From Peptostreptococcus equinus (lineage in GTDB: Bacteria; Bacillota; Clostridia; Peptostreptococcales; Peptostreptococcaceae), in the NCBI RefSeq assembly GCF_027125355.1, contig NZ_CP114052.1, positions 1,931,030 through 1,995,029 of the forward strand: 64,000 bases of DNA, in the 5' to 3' direction. Below, in pieces: positions 50,938 through 61,677 of the stretch; within the stretch, counting starts at the first letter, position 1; every line of letters starts with the position of its first letter. The translations under genes were made by a program, and so were the position numbers. The notes beneath the pieces were generated by a model. That model worked only from the letters and a program-made list of their open reading frames with translations, was not told the DNA's origin and made no database searches.

Positions 50938-51045
50938 ATTTTTAATTTAATAATATATATTTTTATTATATTTTTAAATTACTTAAATTTATTTTTTATG
51001 TTTTATATTTAATCATTAATCTTTTTATAAATATATTAGTACTGT

Positions 51046-51768
51046 TTATAATGGTTTTCTATTTGGAGTTCCAGCTTTTCTTGGATATTTTTTATCAGTA
51101 TTTTCTAGCTTTTTGAATACTAATATATTGTGGTGTAATTCTTCGTCTGGAAGCTTTACATCTAATATTTCAAGTAATTCCACTCCAAGTATTTTTATAG
51201 CATTTTTAGCATCTTCAATTTCTTTTTTGGCATTTGGTCCTTTTAAACATATAAAAAGTCCTCCCTTTTTCACAAAAGGTATACATAATTCTAATAATAC
51301 TGGAAGATTAGCAACTGCTCTAGCAGTCGCTATATCAAATTTTTCTCTATAATTTTTATTCTGTGCTCCATCCTCTGCTCTTGCATGCACATATTCTACA
51401 TCATTAAAACCAATTGATTGGCACACTTCCCTTAAAAAATTTATTCTTTTATTCAAAGAATCCAGTAAGGTTAGTTCAATATTGGGATTACAAATTTTAA
51501 AAGGTATACCTGGGAAACCTGCACCTGTTCCTACATCTATTATTTTTTGTCCACTTTGTATATAATTTTTTTCAAAAATTGAAGCAGAATCCAAAAAATG
51601 TTTTATAAATACTTCTCTTTCTTCTGTAATAGCTGTAAGATTCATGACTTTATTGTATTCTACTAATATTTCCCTATATTTTACAAATCTGTCAATCATT
51701 TCATCTTTAGGATTTAAACCATAACTAGCTAAACCTTTTTTTAATATCTCAATATTTTCTAATGACAT
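51046..51768 (-). CDS. rsmG: 16S rRNA (guanine-527-N7)-methyltransferase
   Basis: SAM-dependent methyltransferase of 240 aa that makes m7G527 in 16S rRNA. MNLTAITEEREVFIKHFLDS, IDVGTGAGFPGIPFKI and AEDGAQNKNYREKFDIATARAVA are visible, with CLKGPNAKKE further on. It follows mnmG by 12 bp, as in the conserved mnmE-mnmG-rsmG order near oriC. The ribosome binding site is AAGGAGGG. Confidence 0.97.
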   Translation of the reverse strand: MSLENIEILKKGLASYGLNPKDEMIDRFVKYREILVEYNKVMNLTAITEEREVFIKHFLDSASIFEKNYIQSGQKIIDVGTGAGFPGIPFKICNPNIELTLLDSLNKRINFLREVCQSIGFNDVEYVHARAEDGAQNKNYREKFDIATARAVANLPVLLELCIPFVKKGGLFICLKGPNAKKEIEDAKNAIKILGVELLEILDVKLPDEELHHNILVFKKLENTDKKYPRKAGTPNRKPL

Positions 51769-51780
51769 ATTCCCTCCTTG

Positions 51781-53676
51781 TTAATCTTCTTTATTTTCTC
51801 TATTTTTTCTTCTATTCTGTTCCAAATATATTAAAAGTACAGAAATATCTGAAGGTGATACTCCCGATATTCTAGATGCCTGACCTATTGATGAAGGCTG
51901 TATGTCATTTAACTTTTGCCTTGCTTCTATTCTAAGGCCTTCTATAGCATTATAATCTATATTATTAAGCTTTCTTTTTTCCAATTTTCTAAACTGGTCT
52001 ATTTGTTTCATTTGCTTAGCTATATAACCTTCATACTTTATCATTATGACAGCTTGTTCTATTACTTCATCAGATAGATGTTGAGCTTTTCCCTTACCTA
52101 CCTCTTCTAAAATATCATAATTAATTTCTGGTCTTTTTAAGAATTCATATAAAGATAAACCATTATTTAAAGTTTGTAATCCTTTTGAATTCAATAGATC
52201 GTTTACTTCATTTGGAGTTATTCTTTCTTTCTTTAATCTGTCAATTTCTTCTTCTATATTTTTCTTTTTTTCTATAAATCTATCATATCTTTCTTGACTT
52301 GCTAGACCTATCTCATAACCCTTTTGAGTTAAACGCATATCTGCATTATCCTGTCTTAAATATAATCTATATTCTGCTCTAGACGTCATCATTCTATATG
52401 GTTCATTAGTTCCCTTTGTAACCAAATCATCTATTAAAACACCTATATATCCTTCTGATCTGTCAATTATTAGTGGATTAAGTCCCTTAATTTTTTGAAC
52501 GGCATTTATACCTGCAATTAAACCTTGAGCTGCTGCTTCTTCATAACCAGAAGTACCGTTAAACTGACCAGCAGAGAATAAATTTTCTACTCCTTTTACT
52601 TCTAGGCTAAGATTAAGTTGTGTAGGATCTATACAGTCATATTCTATAGCATATGCCGGTCTCATAATTTTCACATTTTCGAGTCCTTTTATAGTTCTGT
52701 ACATCTTCAACTGCATATCTACAGGAAAACTAGTAGATACTCCCTGTACATACATTTCTTTAGTATCTAATCCCTCTGGCTCAATAAACAATTGATGCGT
52801 TTCCTTATCATTGAACTTTACTATCTTATCTTCTATTGATGGACAGTATCTCGGACCTACCCCCTCTATATTTCCACTATACATAGCACTTTTACTTATA
52901 TTATCTTCTATTAATTTCTTTGTATCAGGAGTAGTTCTAGTCAAATAACATAGAACTTGATTTCTTTCTATATTTTCATGCATAAAAGAGAAAGGAATCA
53001 CTTTTTCATCTCCTGCCTGAGGCTCCATAACTGAGAAATCAATACTATCTCTATGAACTCTAGCTGGAGTACCTGTTTTGAATCTTCTCATCCTAAGACC
53101 TATATCTATTAAATTATCTGTAAGTTTCTTTGCATAAGACAACCCATTTGGACCTTCTTTATATGTATCATGTCCAATAAATATAGTTGATTGAAGATAA
53201 ACACCAGTACATAATATTACAGCCTTTGACTTATATACAGCACCTAGCCTAGTTATTAGTCCTGTAATTGCATCTCCCTCTTTTATTAACTCCTCAACTT
53301 CATCCATCACCACTTCAAGATTTTCTTGATTTTCTATAGTTTCTTTCATCACTCTATGATACAAATTTTTATCAGTCTGGGCTCTAAGTGAGTGTACAGC
53401 TGGTCCTTTTGCTGTATTTAACATCCTACTCTGTATATATGTATCATCTATATTTATTCCCATCTGACCACCAAGGGCATCTATTTCCTTTACTAACTGT
53501 CCTTTCCCTGTTCCTCCTACTGAAGGATTACATGGAAGTGCTGCAATTGAATCAAGAGATAGAGTTATCATAAGAGTACTCATTCCCATTCTTGCCGAAG
53601 CTAGTGCAGCTTCACATCCTGCATGTCCAGCACCTATAACGATAATATCATAAGTACCTGCATCATATCTATTCAT
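51781..53676 (-). CDS. mnmG: tRNA uridine-5-carboxymethylaminomethyl modification enzyme MnmG
   Basis: FAD- and NADH-dependent subunit of the MnmE-MnmG complex, which modifies wobble U34 of several tRNAs. The 631-aa protein starts with [19 protein letters not shown], contains [19 protein letters not shown] and [19 protein letters not shown], and has a helical C-terminal domain. It is 24 bp after mnmE and 12 bp before rsmG. Length and motifs are normal. Confidence 0.98.
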   Translation of the reverse strand: MNRYDAGTYDIIVIGAGHAGCEAALASARMGMSTLMITLSLDSIAALPCNPSVGGTGKGQLVKEIDALGGQMGINIDDTYIQSRMLNTAKGPAVHSLRAQTDKNLYHRVMKETIENQENLEVVMDEVEELIKEGDAITGLITRLGAVYKSKAVILCTGVYLQSTIFIGHDTYKEGPNGLSYAKKLTDNLIDIGLRMRRFKTGTPARVHRDSIDFSVMEPQAGDEKVIPFSFMHENIERNQVLCYLTRTTPDTKKLIEDNISKSAMYSGNIEGVGPRYCPSIEDKIVKFNDKETHQLFIEPEGLDTKEMYVQGVSTSFPVDMQLKMYRTIKGLENVKIMRPAYAIEYDCIDPTQLNLSLEVKGVENLFSAGQFNGTSGYEEAAAQGLIAGINAVQKIKGLNPLIIDRSEGYIGVLIDDLVTKGTNEPYRMMTSRAEYRLYLRQDNADMRLTQKGYEIGLASQERYDRFIEKKKNIEEEIDRLKKERITPNEVNDLLNSKGLQTLNNGLSLYEFLKRPEINYDILEEVGKGKAQHLSDEVIEQAVIMIKYEGYIAKQMKQIDQFRKLEKRKLNNIDYNAIEGLRIEARQKLNDIQPSSIGQASRISGVSPSDISVLLIYLEQNRRKNRENKED

Positions 53677-53700
53677 TAAATTATTCCTTTCTATTTTAAA

Positions 53701-55080
53701 TTACTTACCTATACAGAAATTCTTGAATATATTATCTAACAATTCATCTGATACTGTATCTCCATTTATATAGCCTAGGCTATCCCAAGCATCCTTTAAA
53801 TCTACTTCTACAAAATCATATGACATATGATCTTCTAGTGATTTCATAGCATCATCAATTGATTTCATTGCTTTATAAATAGCATCTTTATGTCTTGAGT
53901 TAGATATTATTAATTCTGAATCATTTGATATTTTCCCCTTAAATACCATCTCTTTAATTTTTTCCATAATAGAATCCAGACCTTGATTTTTAAGCGCTGA
54001 TATTTCAATTATATTTTCTTTATCCATATACTTTTCAATCTGACTTAAGTCCATTTTTCTCTCTAAATCATTCTTGTTAATAATTGCTAGTGTCTTATTT
54101 TTATCTATATTCTCAAGTATATCTAAATCTTCTCTCTCTAAATCTCTTGAAGAATCCAGCACTACTAATATTAAATCAGAACTTTCCATATGTTGGCGAG
54201 ATTTTTCTACGCCTATTTTTTCCACTATATCTTCGGTATCTCTAATACCTGCAGTATCTACTAGTTTAATAGGTATTCCACCAATATTTACATATTCTTC
54301 TATTACATCTCTAGTAGTACCTGCTATTTCAGTAACTATAGCCCTATTTTCTCCTAATATTAGATTAAGTAAAGAAGATTTTCCTACATTAGGCTTACCT
54401 AATATAGCTGTTTTTATTCCTTCTCTAAGTATTTTACCAGTATCAGCTGTTTCATATAATTTTATTACCTCATCTTGCACTGCTTTTGTCTTATCAATCA
54501 GTTCTTTATATGTTATAAATTCAATATCCTCTTCTGGATAATCTATTGCAACTTCAACTTGAGTAATCACTTCTGTAATATTTTTTCTTAATGATTTTAT
54601 CTTTTTGGATAAAGATCCTTCTAACTGACTCTGTGCAATCTCATGAGATTTTTCAGTCTTGGCATTAATAATATCTATTACAGCCTCAGCCTGAGACAAG
54701 TCTATCCTACCATTTAAAAATGCTCTTTTAGTAAATTCACCAGGCTCAGCCATCCTAGCTCCACTTTTTAACACTAATTCTAGTATTTTCTTTACAGAAA
54801 TAAATCCGCCATGACAATTTATTTCTATGATATCTTCAGCCGTATAAGAATTTGGTCCCTTCATAAAAGCTAGCAAAACTTCATCTATTATTTCATCTTT
54901 ATCTATTATATTTCCATATATTAAAGTTCTATTTGAATAATCTGCTATAGAATTTTTATAAAAAGGCTTAAATATCTTATCTGCTATAGTTTTAGAATCA
55001 CTTCCACTGATTCTTATAATTCCTATTCCACCTTCTCCAGGTGCAGTAGCAATCGCCGCTATAGTATCATCTATAAACAT
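53701..55080 (-). CDS. mnmE: tRNA modification GTPase MnmE
   Basis: Dimeric GTPase, partner of MnmG, that binds the formyl-THF cofactor and hydrolyses GTP during U34 modification. N-terminal domain TIAAIATAPGEGGIGIIRISG; G domain with GKPNVGKSSLLN, DTAGIRDTED and NKNDLE; the C-terminal end is FCIGK with the conserved Cys. The ATG at 55080, five bases after GGAGG, gives 459 aa, the normal length. Upstream lies the 331-bp AT-rich gap where the usual jag neighbour is missing. Confidence 0.97.
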   Translation of the reverse strand: MFIDDTIAAIATAPGEGGIGIIRISGSDSKTIADKIFKPFYKNSIADYSNRTLIYGNIIDKDEIIDEVLLAFMKGPNSYTAEDIIEINCHGGFISVKKILELVLKSGARMAEPGEFTKRAFLNGRIDLSQAEAVIDIINAKTEKSHEIAQSQLEGSLSKKIKSLRKNITEVITQVEVAIDYPEEDIEFITYKELIDKTKAVQDEVIKLYETADTGKILREGIKTAILGKPNVGKSSLLNLILGENRAIVTEIAGTTRDVIEEYVNIGGIPIKLVDTAGIRDTEDIVEKIGVEKSRQHMESSDLILVVLDSSRDLEREDLDILENIDKNKTLAIINKNDLERKMDLSQIEKYMDKENIIEISALKNQGLDSIMEKIKEMVFKGKISNDSELIISNSRHKDAIYKAMKSIDDAMKSLEDHMSYDFVEVDLKDAWDSLGYINGDTVSDELLDNIFKNFCIGK

Positions 55081-55411
55081 TTGTACCTCCATAATCACTT
55101 TATTTTTTAATTATAAACAAGCTATTTTATAATTATACGCCTAATATTATACCATATAATGTATATATTTATTCCTTTTCCATATAGATACTAGGCTATA
55201 TTGAAAAATATTTTTTATAATTTATACTTTAATTTTATTTATCTTTTTATATAATTTATTTTATTTTTTTATTGATAATTTTAATTTCATATATATTTTT
55301 TTATAATATATGATTGTTTTACGCTAAATTCACTATTTATTCATATTAAATTCATATGTTAATTTTATAATTTAAGAGCATGTTGTTTTATTATTTATTT
55401 TAGGAGGAAAA
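55081..55411. other. AT-rich divergent promoter region between mnmE and the APC permease gene
   Basis: 331 bp with no gene. TTGAAA (55201-55206) and TATACT (55223-55228), spaced by 16 nt, are a promoter candidate for the permease with a leader of about 180 nt. A TATAAT on the minus strand near 55155 might serve mnmE. No T-box or riboswitch was recognised. Confidence 0.35.
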
Positions 55412-56743
55412 ATGGATAATAACAATCAAGGTTTAGAAAAAAACCTAGGGCTGTTTTCTGCCCTAACATTAGTTATAGGCCTAGTAATAGGATCTGGAGT
55501 ATTCTTTAAGCCGCACGCTATTTATACAATAACTGGTGGTGCTGCTGGTATCGGACTTGTAATATGGTTACTTGGAGGTCTTCTATCAATACTTGGTGCT
55601 TTAACTACAGCTGAAATATCTGCTGCTATACCTAAAACTGGTGGTATGGTTGAGTGGGTTAGAGAAGGTTTTGGAGATACATTAGCATACTTAGTTGGTT
55701 GGTGCCAGACAGTGGTATTCTTCCCAGCTACAATAGCTGCACTTGCAGTTATATTTGCTCAAACTTCTATAATATTATTAGGAGTTGGTGAATCTTTTGT
55801 ATTACCAATAGCTATTTTCACAATTATATTCTTAGCTACATTAAATACAATATCTGTAAAACTAGGTAATGGTATACAGGTTATTGCCAGTGTAGTAAAA
55901 TTAATCCCACTTGCTATAATAATAGTAGTTGGATTAATAAAAGGACCATCTGTAGGTAATGGTGTTGCAAACTTATCTCCATTTATGGCACAGGGAGCTA
56001 GTCTTCCATCTGTTCTAGCTGGTGGTGTTTTAGCTACATTATTCGCTTATCAGGGTTGGATTGATGCTGGTGCTGTTGCTGGTGAAATGAAGAAGCCAGA
56101 AAAAGACCTTCCAATAGCATTAATCGGTGGTTTATTAATAATAATAGCAATATACACTATAATAAATGTTGCCTACCTATTTGTAGTTCCAGCAGACGTT
56201 ATGATGAAATCTGACGCTCCAGCTGCATTAGTTGCAAATGCTCTGTTTGGTAGAGTTGGTGGTACTTTAATTACTGGTGGTATATTAATATCTGTATTTG
56301 GATGTTGTGGAGCCAACCTATTCACAGGTTCTAGACAGCCATACGCTCTTGCACAGACTAATTCAATTCCATTCTCTAAGACTTTCGGATCTACTACAAA
56401 GAATGGTACACCTGCTGCATCTACAGTATTGATTACTATAATATCTTGTATATTTGCTTTATCTGGTCAGTTCGACTTCTTAACAAACATAGCTGTTACA
56501 ACTATTTGGATATTCTACATCCTTACTTTCGCTTCAGTTATGATTCTTAGAAAGAGACAGCCTGAATTACATAGACCGTACAAAGTTCCTATGTATCCAT
56601 TAGTACCAATTTTAGCTATAGCTGGTGGTTTATTCGTTGTTATCAATCAGATAGTAACAAACCCAGGTCAGTCATTCATTGGTATAGGTGTTACATTACT
56701 AGGATTACCAATTTACTGGTATATGAAGAAAAAGAATGCTTAG
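55412..56743 (+). CDS. APC-family amino acid permease
   Basis: A 443-aa amino acid/polyamine/organocation transporter with about 12 helices. The first helix carries GLVIGSGVFFKPHAIY, the APC substrate/unwinding motif; later come EISAAIPKTGG and the central FAYQGWIDAGAVAGEMKKPEKD. It resembles SteT/LAT-type exchangers. The substrate is not readable from sequence. It stands alone, with AGGAGG before the ATG and a bidirectional terminator after it, in the segment that separates jag from mnmE. Confidence 0.88.
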   Translation: MDNNNQGLEKNLGLFSALTLVIGLVIGSGVFFKPHAIYTITGGAAGIGLVIWLLGGLLSILGALTTAEISAAIPKTGGMVEWVREGFGDTLAYLVGWCQTVVFFPATIAALAVIFAQTSIILLGVGESFVLPIAIFTIIFLATLNTISVKLGNGIQVIASVVKLIPLAIIIVVGLIKGPSVGNGVANLSPFMAQGASLPSVLAGGVLATLFAYQGWIDAGAVAGEMKKPEKDLPIALIGGLLIIIAIYTIINVAYLFVVPADVMMKSDAPAALVANALFGRVGGTLITGGILISVFGCCGANLFTGSRQPYALAQTNSIPFSKTFGSTTKNGTPAASTVLITIISCIFALSGQFDFLTNIAVTTIWIFYILTFASVMILRKRQPELHRPYKVPMYPLVPILAIAGGLFVVINQIVTNPGQSFIGIGVTLLGLPIYWYMKKKNA

Positions 56744-56755
56744 AATTCTAAAATA

Positions 56756-56783
56756 ATATGAGTTTAAATAGTAATACTCATAT
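56756..56783 (+). repeat. Small hairpin ahead of the permease terminator
   Basis: ATATGAGT (56756-56763) and ACTCATAT (56776-56783) are perfect complements with a 12-nt loop, directly before the strong terminator. Confidence 0.45.
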
Positions 56784-56815
56784 AAAAACCCGCACAATTT
56801 TATGTGCGGGTTTTT
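56784..56815. terminator. Bidirectional terminator between the APC permease gene and panC
   Basis: AAAAACCCGCACA (56784-56796) pairs perfectly with 56803-56815; A- and T-tails suit both converging transcripts. Confidence 0.95.
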
Positions 56816-56831
56816 TGTTTTATAATTTAAT

Positions 56832-57674
56832 TTATATAACAATATTATCAATTAATCTAGTTTTTCCAATATATACAGCTAAAGCTATAAGTATGTTTCC
56901 CTGTATATCATCTACCCTCTCAAATGTATCAAAGTCCAGTATTTCTACATAATCAATCTTTGCCAGCTTTTCCTTTTCAATATTTGATTTTATAGTATCA
57001 AGAACTTTCTGACTTGATTTTTGACCTGCATCTATTTCTTTTAAGCCTAACAATATACTCTTTCTTAAAATGCTAGCTGCCTTTCTTTCATCTTCATTTA
57101 AATATAAATTTCTAGAACTTTTAGCAAGTCCATCTTCTTCTCTAATTATTGGACATCCTGTAATTTCCACATTTAAATTTAAATCTTTTACCATTCTTTT
57201 TACTATTGCCAACTGCTGAGCATCTTTTTGCCCAAAGTATGCTCTATTTGGTCTAATAATTGAGAAAAATTTTGCAAGTACAGTACATACTCCTCTAAAG
57301 TGACCTGGTCTTGATATTCCACATAATATATCAGTCATCTGTTTACATGGCTCTACATATGTAGAAAAACTGTTCGGGTACATTTCATCAGCTTTTGGAT
57401 GGAATATGTAATCTACACCCGCATTTTGGCATAATTTTGAATCAGCCTCTAAATCTCTTGGATAATTATCATAATCTTCATCTGGACCAAATTGCATAGG
57501 ATTTACAAAAATGCTAACTATTAATTTATCATTTTCTTTTCTAGCCTTGTCTATTAGGCTTTTATGTCCTTCATGTAAACATCCCATAGTCGGAACCATT
57601 GCCAAAGATTGTCCATTTTTTCTTATATTTTCTGATATTTCTCTTATTTGTTCTATACTTGTAATTATTTCCAT
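56832..57674 (-). CDS. panC: Pantothenate synthetase
   Basis: Condenses pantoate and beta-alanine with ATP to form pantothenate. The 280-aa protein has the nucleotidyltransferase fold: VPTMGCLHEGHKSLID (HIGH-type), IFVNPMQFGPDEDYDNYP, and YFGQKDAQQL with RSSRN-like SSRNLYL further on. The ATG at 57674 has no good ribosome binding site; an AAGGAGG lies about 107 bp upstream. It is the last gene of panG-panB-panC; panD is not here. Confidence 0.95.
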   Translation of the reverse strand: MEIITSIEQIREISENIRKNGQSLAMVPTMGCLHEGHKSLIDKARKENDKLIVSIFVNPMQFGPDEDYDNYPRDLEADSKLCQNAGVDYIFHPKADEMYPNSFSTYVEPCKQMTDILCGISRPGHFRGVCTVLAKFFSIIRPNRAYFGQKDAQQLAIVKRMVKDLNLNVEITGCPIIREEDGLAKSSRNLYLNEDERKAASILRKSILLGLKEIDAGQKSSQKVLDTIKSNIEKEKLAKIDYVEILDFDTFERVDDIQGNILIALAVYIGKTRLIDNIVI

Positions 57675-57856
57675 TTCTAAAATATTATATATCTACTAAC
57701 TTACATAAAAACTATTAAATATCTCTTTTAATTATCTTATATATAATAGTCCATTACATATAAGCATAAATATATAAATATCCTCCTTATATTTATAAAA
57801 AACTATAATAATATATATTATTACTTTTCTTTTGAATGCTAATTCTTACTTGAATT
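57675..57856 (-). other. Unusual gap between panB and panC with an orphan ribosome binding site
   Basis: This 182-bp AT-rich gap holds AAGGAGGA (57781-57788, minus strand), a good ribosome binding site with no proper gene behind it. An 11-codon ORF at 57732-57767 starts 13 bases later, probably too far. The panB-panC gap may be the remnant of a lost gene such as panD; this is speculative. Confidence 0.3.
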
Positions 57857-58681
57857 TTATAACTTATCTATTATTTCTTTATCTATTTTAAAAGAATGCT
57901 TTTCTTCTGGAAATGTTCCATCTTGAACTTCTTTCATGTATTTTTTTACTCCATCTCTCATTTGACTACCTACATCAGAAAATTTCTTTACAAATTTTGG
58001 AGTAAAATCGCTATACATTCCTAACATATCCTGATATACCAATACTTGTCCATCACATCCTGCGCCTGCACCTATACCAATTGTAGGTATGTTTAACATT
58101 TTACTTATTTTTTCTGCTAGGGCATCTGGTACACATTCAATTACAACAGCAAAGGCACCAGCTTCTTGTACAGCTAAAGCATCTTCCATTAATTTTTTTG
58201 CCGAATCTAAATTTTTACCCTGTACTTTAAATCCTCCTAAAGCATTGATAGCCTGAGGTGTAAGACCTATGTGAGCACATACTGGTATTTTTGCATCTAC
58301 TATAGCTCTAATTACATCACAAACTTCTTTTCCACCTTCTAGTTTTACACAGTCTGCTCTTCCTTCTTTCATAAATCTTCCAGCATTTTTTACAGCATCA
58401 TGTATACCTAAATTATATGATAAAAATGGCATATCCCCTACTACCAAGGCATTTTTTGCTCCCCTTGAAACTGCCGCAGTGTGATGTATCATATCTTCCA
58501 TAGTTACACTTAAAGTATCTTCATAACCGAGCATAACCATACCTAAAGAATCTCCTACAAGTATTGAATTAATTCCCTCTTCGTCAAATATTTTTGCTGT
58601 TGAATAGTCGTATGCTGTTATCATAGACAACTTGTTTCCATTTTTCTTAGCTTCCTTAAATGTTAATACTGTATTTTTCAT
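57857..58681 (-). CDS. panB: 3-methyl-2-oxobutanoate hydroxymethyltransferase
   Basis: TIM-barrel enzyme of 274 aa that makes ketopantoate from 2-oxoisovalerate and methylene-[45 protein letters not shown] and [17 protein letters not shown] are clear. [20 protein letters not shown] closes the active site. It lies 17 bp after panG. The ATG lacks a close ribosome binding site (GGGGAAGTG lies about 25 bp upstream inside panG), so coupling to panG translation is likely. Confidence 0.96.
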   Translation of the reverse strand: MKNTVLTFKEAKKNGNKLSMITAYDYSTAKIFDEEGINSILVGDSLGMVMLGYEDTLSVTMEDMIHHTAAVSRGAKNALVVGDMPFLSYNLGIHDAVKNAGRFMKEGRADCVKLEGGKEVCDVIRAIVDAKIPVCAHIGLTPQAINALGGFKVQGKNLDSAKKLMEDALAVQEAGAFAVVIECVPDALAEKISKMLNIPTIGIGAGAGCDGQVLVYQDMLGMYSDFTPKFVKKFSDVGSQMRDGVKKYMKEVQDGTFPEEKHSFKIDKEIIDKL

Positions 58682-58698
58682 TTTTAATTAGTAAACTA

Positions 58699-59574
58699 CT
58701 AATAGTTCACTTCCCCTTTCTTCAATAAGTTTGTAAGTTCTTTATAATCCCTATCCTTATGTTTTTCTGAAGCTATCTTAACTAATTCAATACTTAAACC
58801 TCTATAAATATTTTCTACATTTTCAAGACTTTTTTCATTCAATGAAATTAAGTGTTTTCTGACAATTCCTATATCATTTCTTTCTATAGGACCTGTGAGA
58901 GCTGACTTTGGATCACTAGATAATAAATTTTCTATATTAGCCCTAGCTAAAAATGAAAAAGCATTTATTGCTTCTTTTTCATTAAAACCGTAGTCTTTTA
59001 GCAAATTAGCTGATACATTTGCCAGTCCAGTAACGAAGTTGCTTACAAATACCGATGCCATATGATATTTTGTCTTGTCTGATGTTTTGATAATTTTATA
59101 ATTGTTATTGAATTTGATTAAGATATCTTGCATCACATCAATAGCATTTTTCTCACCTTCTAATGTGAAAAATGCATTTTTTAAATCCTTATAAGATTTA
59201 TCCTTGCTATTGATAGCCATCATAGGATGTAGGGAACATCCATAAGCACCTTTTGAAGATATATCGAAGAAAATTTCTGATGATAAAGAGCCACTACAGT
59301 GGCAAATTATCTTATTTTGAATATTAAATTGCGATACTAAACTCCACATTTCAGATATTTTGTCATCTGGAGTCGTAATTATTAAGATATTACATTTTTC
59401 TACTAGCTTTTCTAAATTAATAAATTTAGCAGAATTTGTAAACTTAGCTGCGAAATTTGAACTCTCTTTGGTACGACTATAAAATCCAACTAATTTATAA
59501 TTTTCATCCTCAGAAATAGATTTTCCAATAGATACGCCTACTTTTCCTGCTCCAATTATTCCAATTTTATGCAT
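58699..59574 (-). CDS. panG: Rossmann-fold DUF2520 oxidoreductase, probable ketopantoate reductase PanG
   Basis: A 291-aa protein. The N-terminal NAD(P)-binding domain starts with IGIIGAGKVGVSIGKS; a DUF2520 C-terminal domain follows (GCSLHPMMAI, then HMASVFVSNFVTGL). PanG, an alternative ketopantoate reductase first described in Francisella and also known from C. difficile, has this architecture and lies with panB and panC. No panE/apbA-type gene is in the window. The position directly upstream of panB supports the call. Confidence 0.85.
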   Translation of the reverse strand: MHKIGIIGAGKVGVSIGKSISEDENYKLVGFYSRTKESSNFAAKFTNSAKFINLEKLVEKCNILIITTPDDKISEMWSLVSQFNIQNKIICHCSGSLSSEIFFDISSKGAYGCSLHPMMAINSKDKSYKDLKNAFFTLEGEKNAIDVMQDILIKFNNNYKIIKTSDKTKYHMASVFVSNFVTGLANVSANLLKDYGFNEKEAINAFSFLARANIENLLSSDPKSALTGPIERNDIGIVRKHLISLNEKSLENVENIYRGLSIELVKIASEKHKDRDYKELTNLLKKGEVNY

Positions 59575-59717
59575 AAGTTATCACCTCCATAATAGAGTGC
59601 AATACTAATATTAAGATAATTTTATTCAAAATGTGTAGTTTCCTTCGAATACCACCAATTAAAATTTAACATATTATAAGTATTAAAGCAATATTTTTGA
59701 ATATTTTTTCACATTCA

Positions 59718-60596
59718 TTATAGATTTTTAATTTCATATATATATTTTTTTGAGAATTCTAGAAATTTTAAAGCTGCAGGTGAAATTATAGACTTTTTTG
59801 GATAAGCTATGCCTATTTCTATCATTTGTTTTGGATCTATGGATTTGTATAGTACATCTGCTGTTAATGTTTTTGATATTAGACCATTTACTAAACTTAC
59901 TCCCAAATTTGATTCCACTAAATAGCAAGCAGCATAAGAATCTAATGTTGAAAATTTCTTATTTGCCATTATATTATTATGTTGAAAAACTCTAGAATTA
60001 TCTGTTTCAAGTCCCGGATATATCTCAATAAAGGCATCATTTTGAAAACTGGATATTGGATATTTATCTACATTACATAATGTGTGATTTTTGGGAATCA
60101 TAGCCAGCAATTCATCATGAAAAAGATATATCCAATCATGATTTCCTTCTCTTTTACTAATTATACAGAAATCTGCTTTTCTATCTTCTACTTCCTTGCT
60201 CAACTTACTACTAGTACCTTCCACTATATTTACTTCTATATAAGGATATACCCTATTAAATTCGTATATTAATTTAGATAGCCATTTATAATACTGTCCA
60301 TAAGCTGTTCCAACTGATATAGCCCCTATATTAACTCCCTTTATTTCAGCGGAAATCTGATTAAACTGATCTTCCCAATATATAATCTCATTTATTGATG
60401 GCATTAATTTAGTGCATTCATCTGTTGGAATAACACCATTTTTATTTCTTATTAATAGTGGAAAACCAACTTGATTTTCTAGTGAATTTACCATTTTACT
60501 TATACCAGAGGCTGTATACTTATACTTTTCTGCAACCGAGCTTAGACTTCCTAAATTTATAGCTTCTTTTAATATTTTTATCTTTTCTATATCCAT
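59718..60596 (-). CDS. LysR-family transcriptional regulator
   Basis: A 292-aa regulator with an N-terminal winged HTH (LKEAINLGSLSSVAEKYKYT, SGISKMVNSLENQVGFPLL) and a periplasmic-binding-like effector domain (about 90-290). It is divergent from an EamA transporter gene over a 126-bp AT-rich gap, the classic arrangement for a LysR protein that controls its neighbour. The effector is unknown. GAAGGA before the ATG supports this start. Confidence 0.9.
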   Translation of the reverse strand: MDIEKIKILKEAINLGSLSSVAEKYKYTASGISKMVNSLENQVGFPLLIRNKNGVIPTDECTKLMPSINEIIYWEDQFNQISAEIKGVNIGAISVGTAYGQYYKWLSKLIYEFNRVYPYIEVNIVEGTSSKLSKEVEDRKADFCIISKREGNHDWIYLFHDELLAMIPKNHTLCNVDKYPISSFQNDAFIEIYPGLETDNSRVFQHNNIMANKKFSTLDSYAACYLVESNLGVSLVNGLISKTLTADVLYKSIDPKQMIEIGIAYPKKSIISPAALKFLEFSKKYIYEIKNL

Positions 60597-60722
60597 CTTA
60601 TCCTTCTCATATTATATTTTCCATTTTGTCATATATAATTAAACTTATTGTCGTTTTACTAAACTATAATTTAATTATATAATATTGTCAATATATTAAA
60701 TAATTAAAAGAAGAGGTTATAT

Positions 60723-61631
60723 ATGACAGAGAAAAAAGCAATAATACTATTAGGAACGGTTATAGCTGCAAGAAGCACTTCATTTTTATTTAGCAAAATA
60801 TTATTGGAAGAAATGGGTATTTTTAATTTATTAGCTGTTAGATTTTTATTAGCATTTTTTATATTATCCATAATATTTTATAAAAAAATTATATTTACAA
60901 ATTTTAAATCCCTATTAAAAGGTTTTTCATTGGGAATATTATTTTTTATGTTAATGGTTGCTGAACTTACTGGGCTTAAAACTACTCCATCATCAACCAC
61001 TTCCTTACTAGAAAATACAGCTATTATGATAGTACCTATGATGGAATGTTTTTTTAGAAGGAAATTTCCAGATATAAAAACATTAATAGGTACTTTGTTG
61101 GCTTTTACTGGTGTTGTTTTACTTACATCAAATGCAAGTTTTAGTTTATCTACTGGTGAGCTATTTTGTCTATTGGCAGCATTCTTATATGCTATATACA
61201 TTATTGTCATTGATAGAATCACCAGTCAAGATGATCCAATAGTCATGGGAATTTTTCAGATTGGATTTTTAGGAATATTTTCATTAATTGCTTCATTTAT
61301 TTTTGAAAGTCCTATTCTTCCTACTAGTGAACTAGCTTGGACGCATATGAGTATTTTAATAGTAGTTTGTACTGTGTTTGGTCTTACACTACAGCCTTTA
61401 GCTCAAAAATATACTACTTCAGAAAAAGCATCAATATTTTGTGCTTTAAATCCAGTTGTTGCAGCTATATTGGGAGTAATATTCTTAAATGAGTCTATGA
61501 CAGTATTGGGAATTATCGGTTCAATATTAATATTAATAAGTATGTTTATACCTATGCTTAATATTAATTCACAAAGTAGATTAAATGTCATGAAAAATTC
61601 TGTTAATACTAGGATAAACTCTAAAAAATAA
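60723..61631 (+). CDS. EamA/DMT-family transporter
   Basis: Ten-helix drug/metabolite transporter of 302 aa made of two EamA repeats (about residues 8-135 and 145-280). Motifs include ARSTSFLFSKILLEEM at the start, GLKTTPSSTTSLLENTAIM and LNPVVAAILGVIFLNESM. Members commonly export amino acids or metabolites. The divergent LysR gene is the probable regulator. A terminator shared with jag follows. The substrate is unknown. Confidence 0.88.
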   Translation: MTEKKAIILLGTVIAARSTSFLFSKILLEEMGIFNLLAVRFLLAFFILSIIFYKKIIFTNFKSLLKGFSLGILFFMLMVAELTGLKTTPSSTTSLLENTAIMIVPMMECFFRRKFPDIKTLIGTLLAFTGVVLLTSNASFSLSTGELFCLLAAFLYAIYIIVIDRITSQDDPIVMGIFQIGFLGIFSLIASFIFESPILPTSELAWTHMSILIVVCTVFGLTLQPLAQKYTTSEKASIFCALNPVVAAILGVIFLNESMTVLGIIGSILILISMFIPMLNINSQSRLNVMKNSVNTRINSKK

Positions 61632-61644
61632 ATTTATTTGACAA

Positions 61645-61677
61645 AAAAATAGGAATTCATTTTGAATTCCTATTTTT
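61645..61677. terminator. Bidirectional terminator between the EamA transporter gene and jag
   Basis: AAAAATAGGAATTCA (61645-61659) and its perfect complement (61663-61677) around a TTT loop, flanked by A and T tracts. Confidence 0.92.

Noticed and set aside
54074..54541. Open frame of 155 codons on the plus strand
   Set aside because: Antisense to mnmE, with a Ser/Ile-rich product and no ribosome binding site of note.
57732..57767. 11-codon leader peptide between panB and panC
   Set aside because: The distance from the ribosome binding site is 13 bases and the peptide has no attenuation-type residues.
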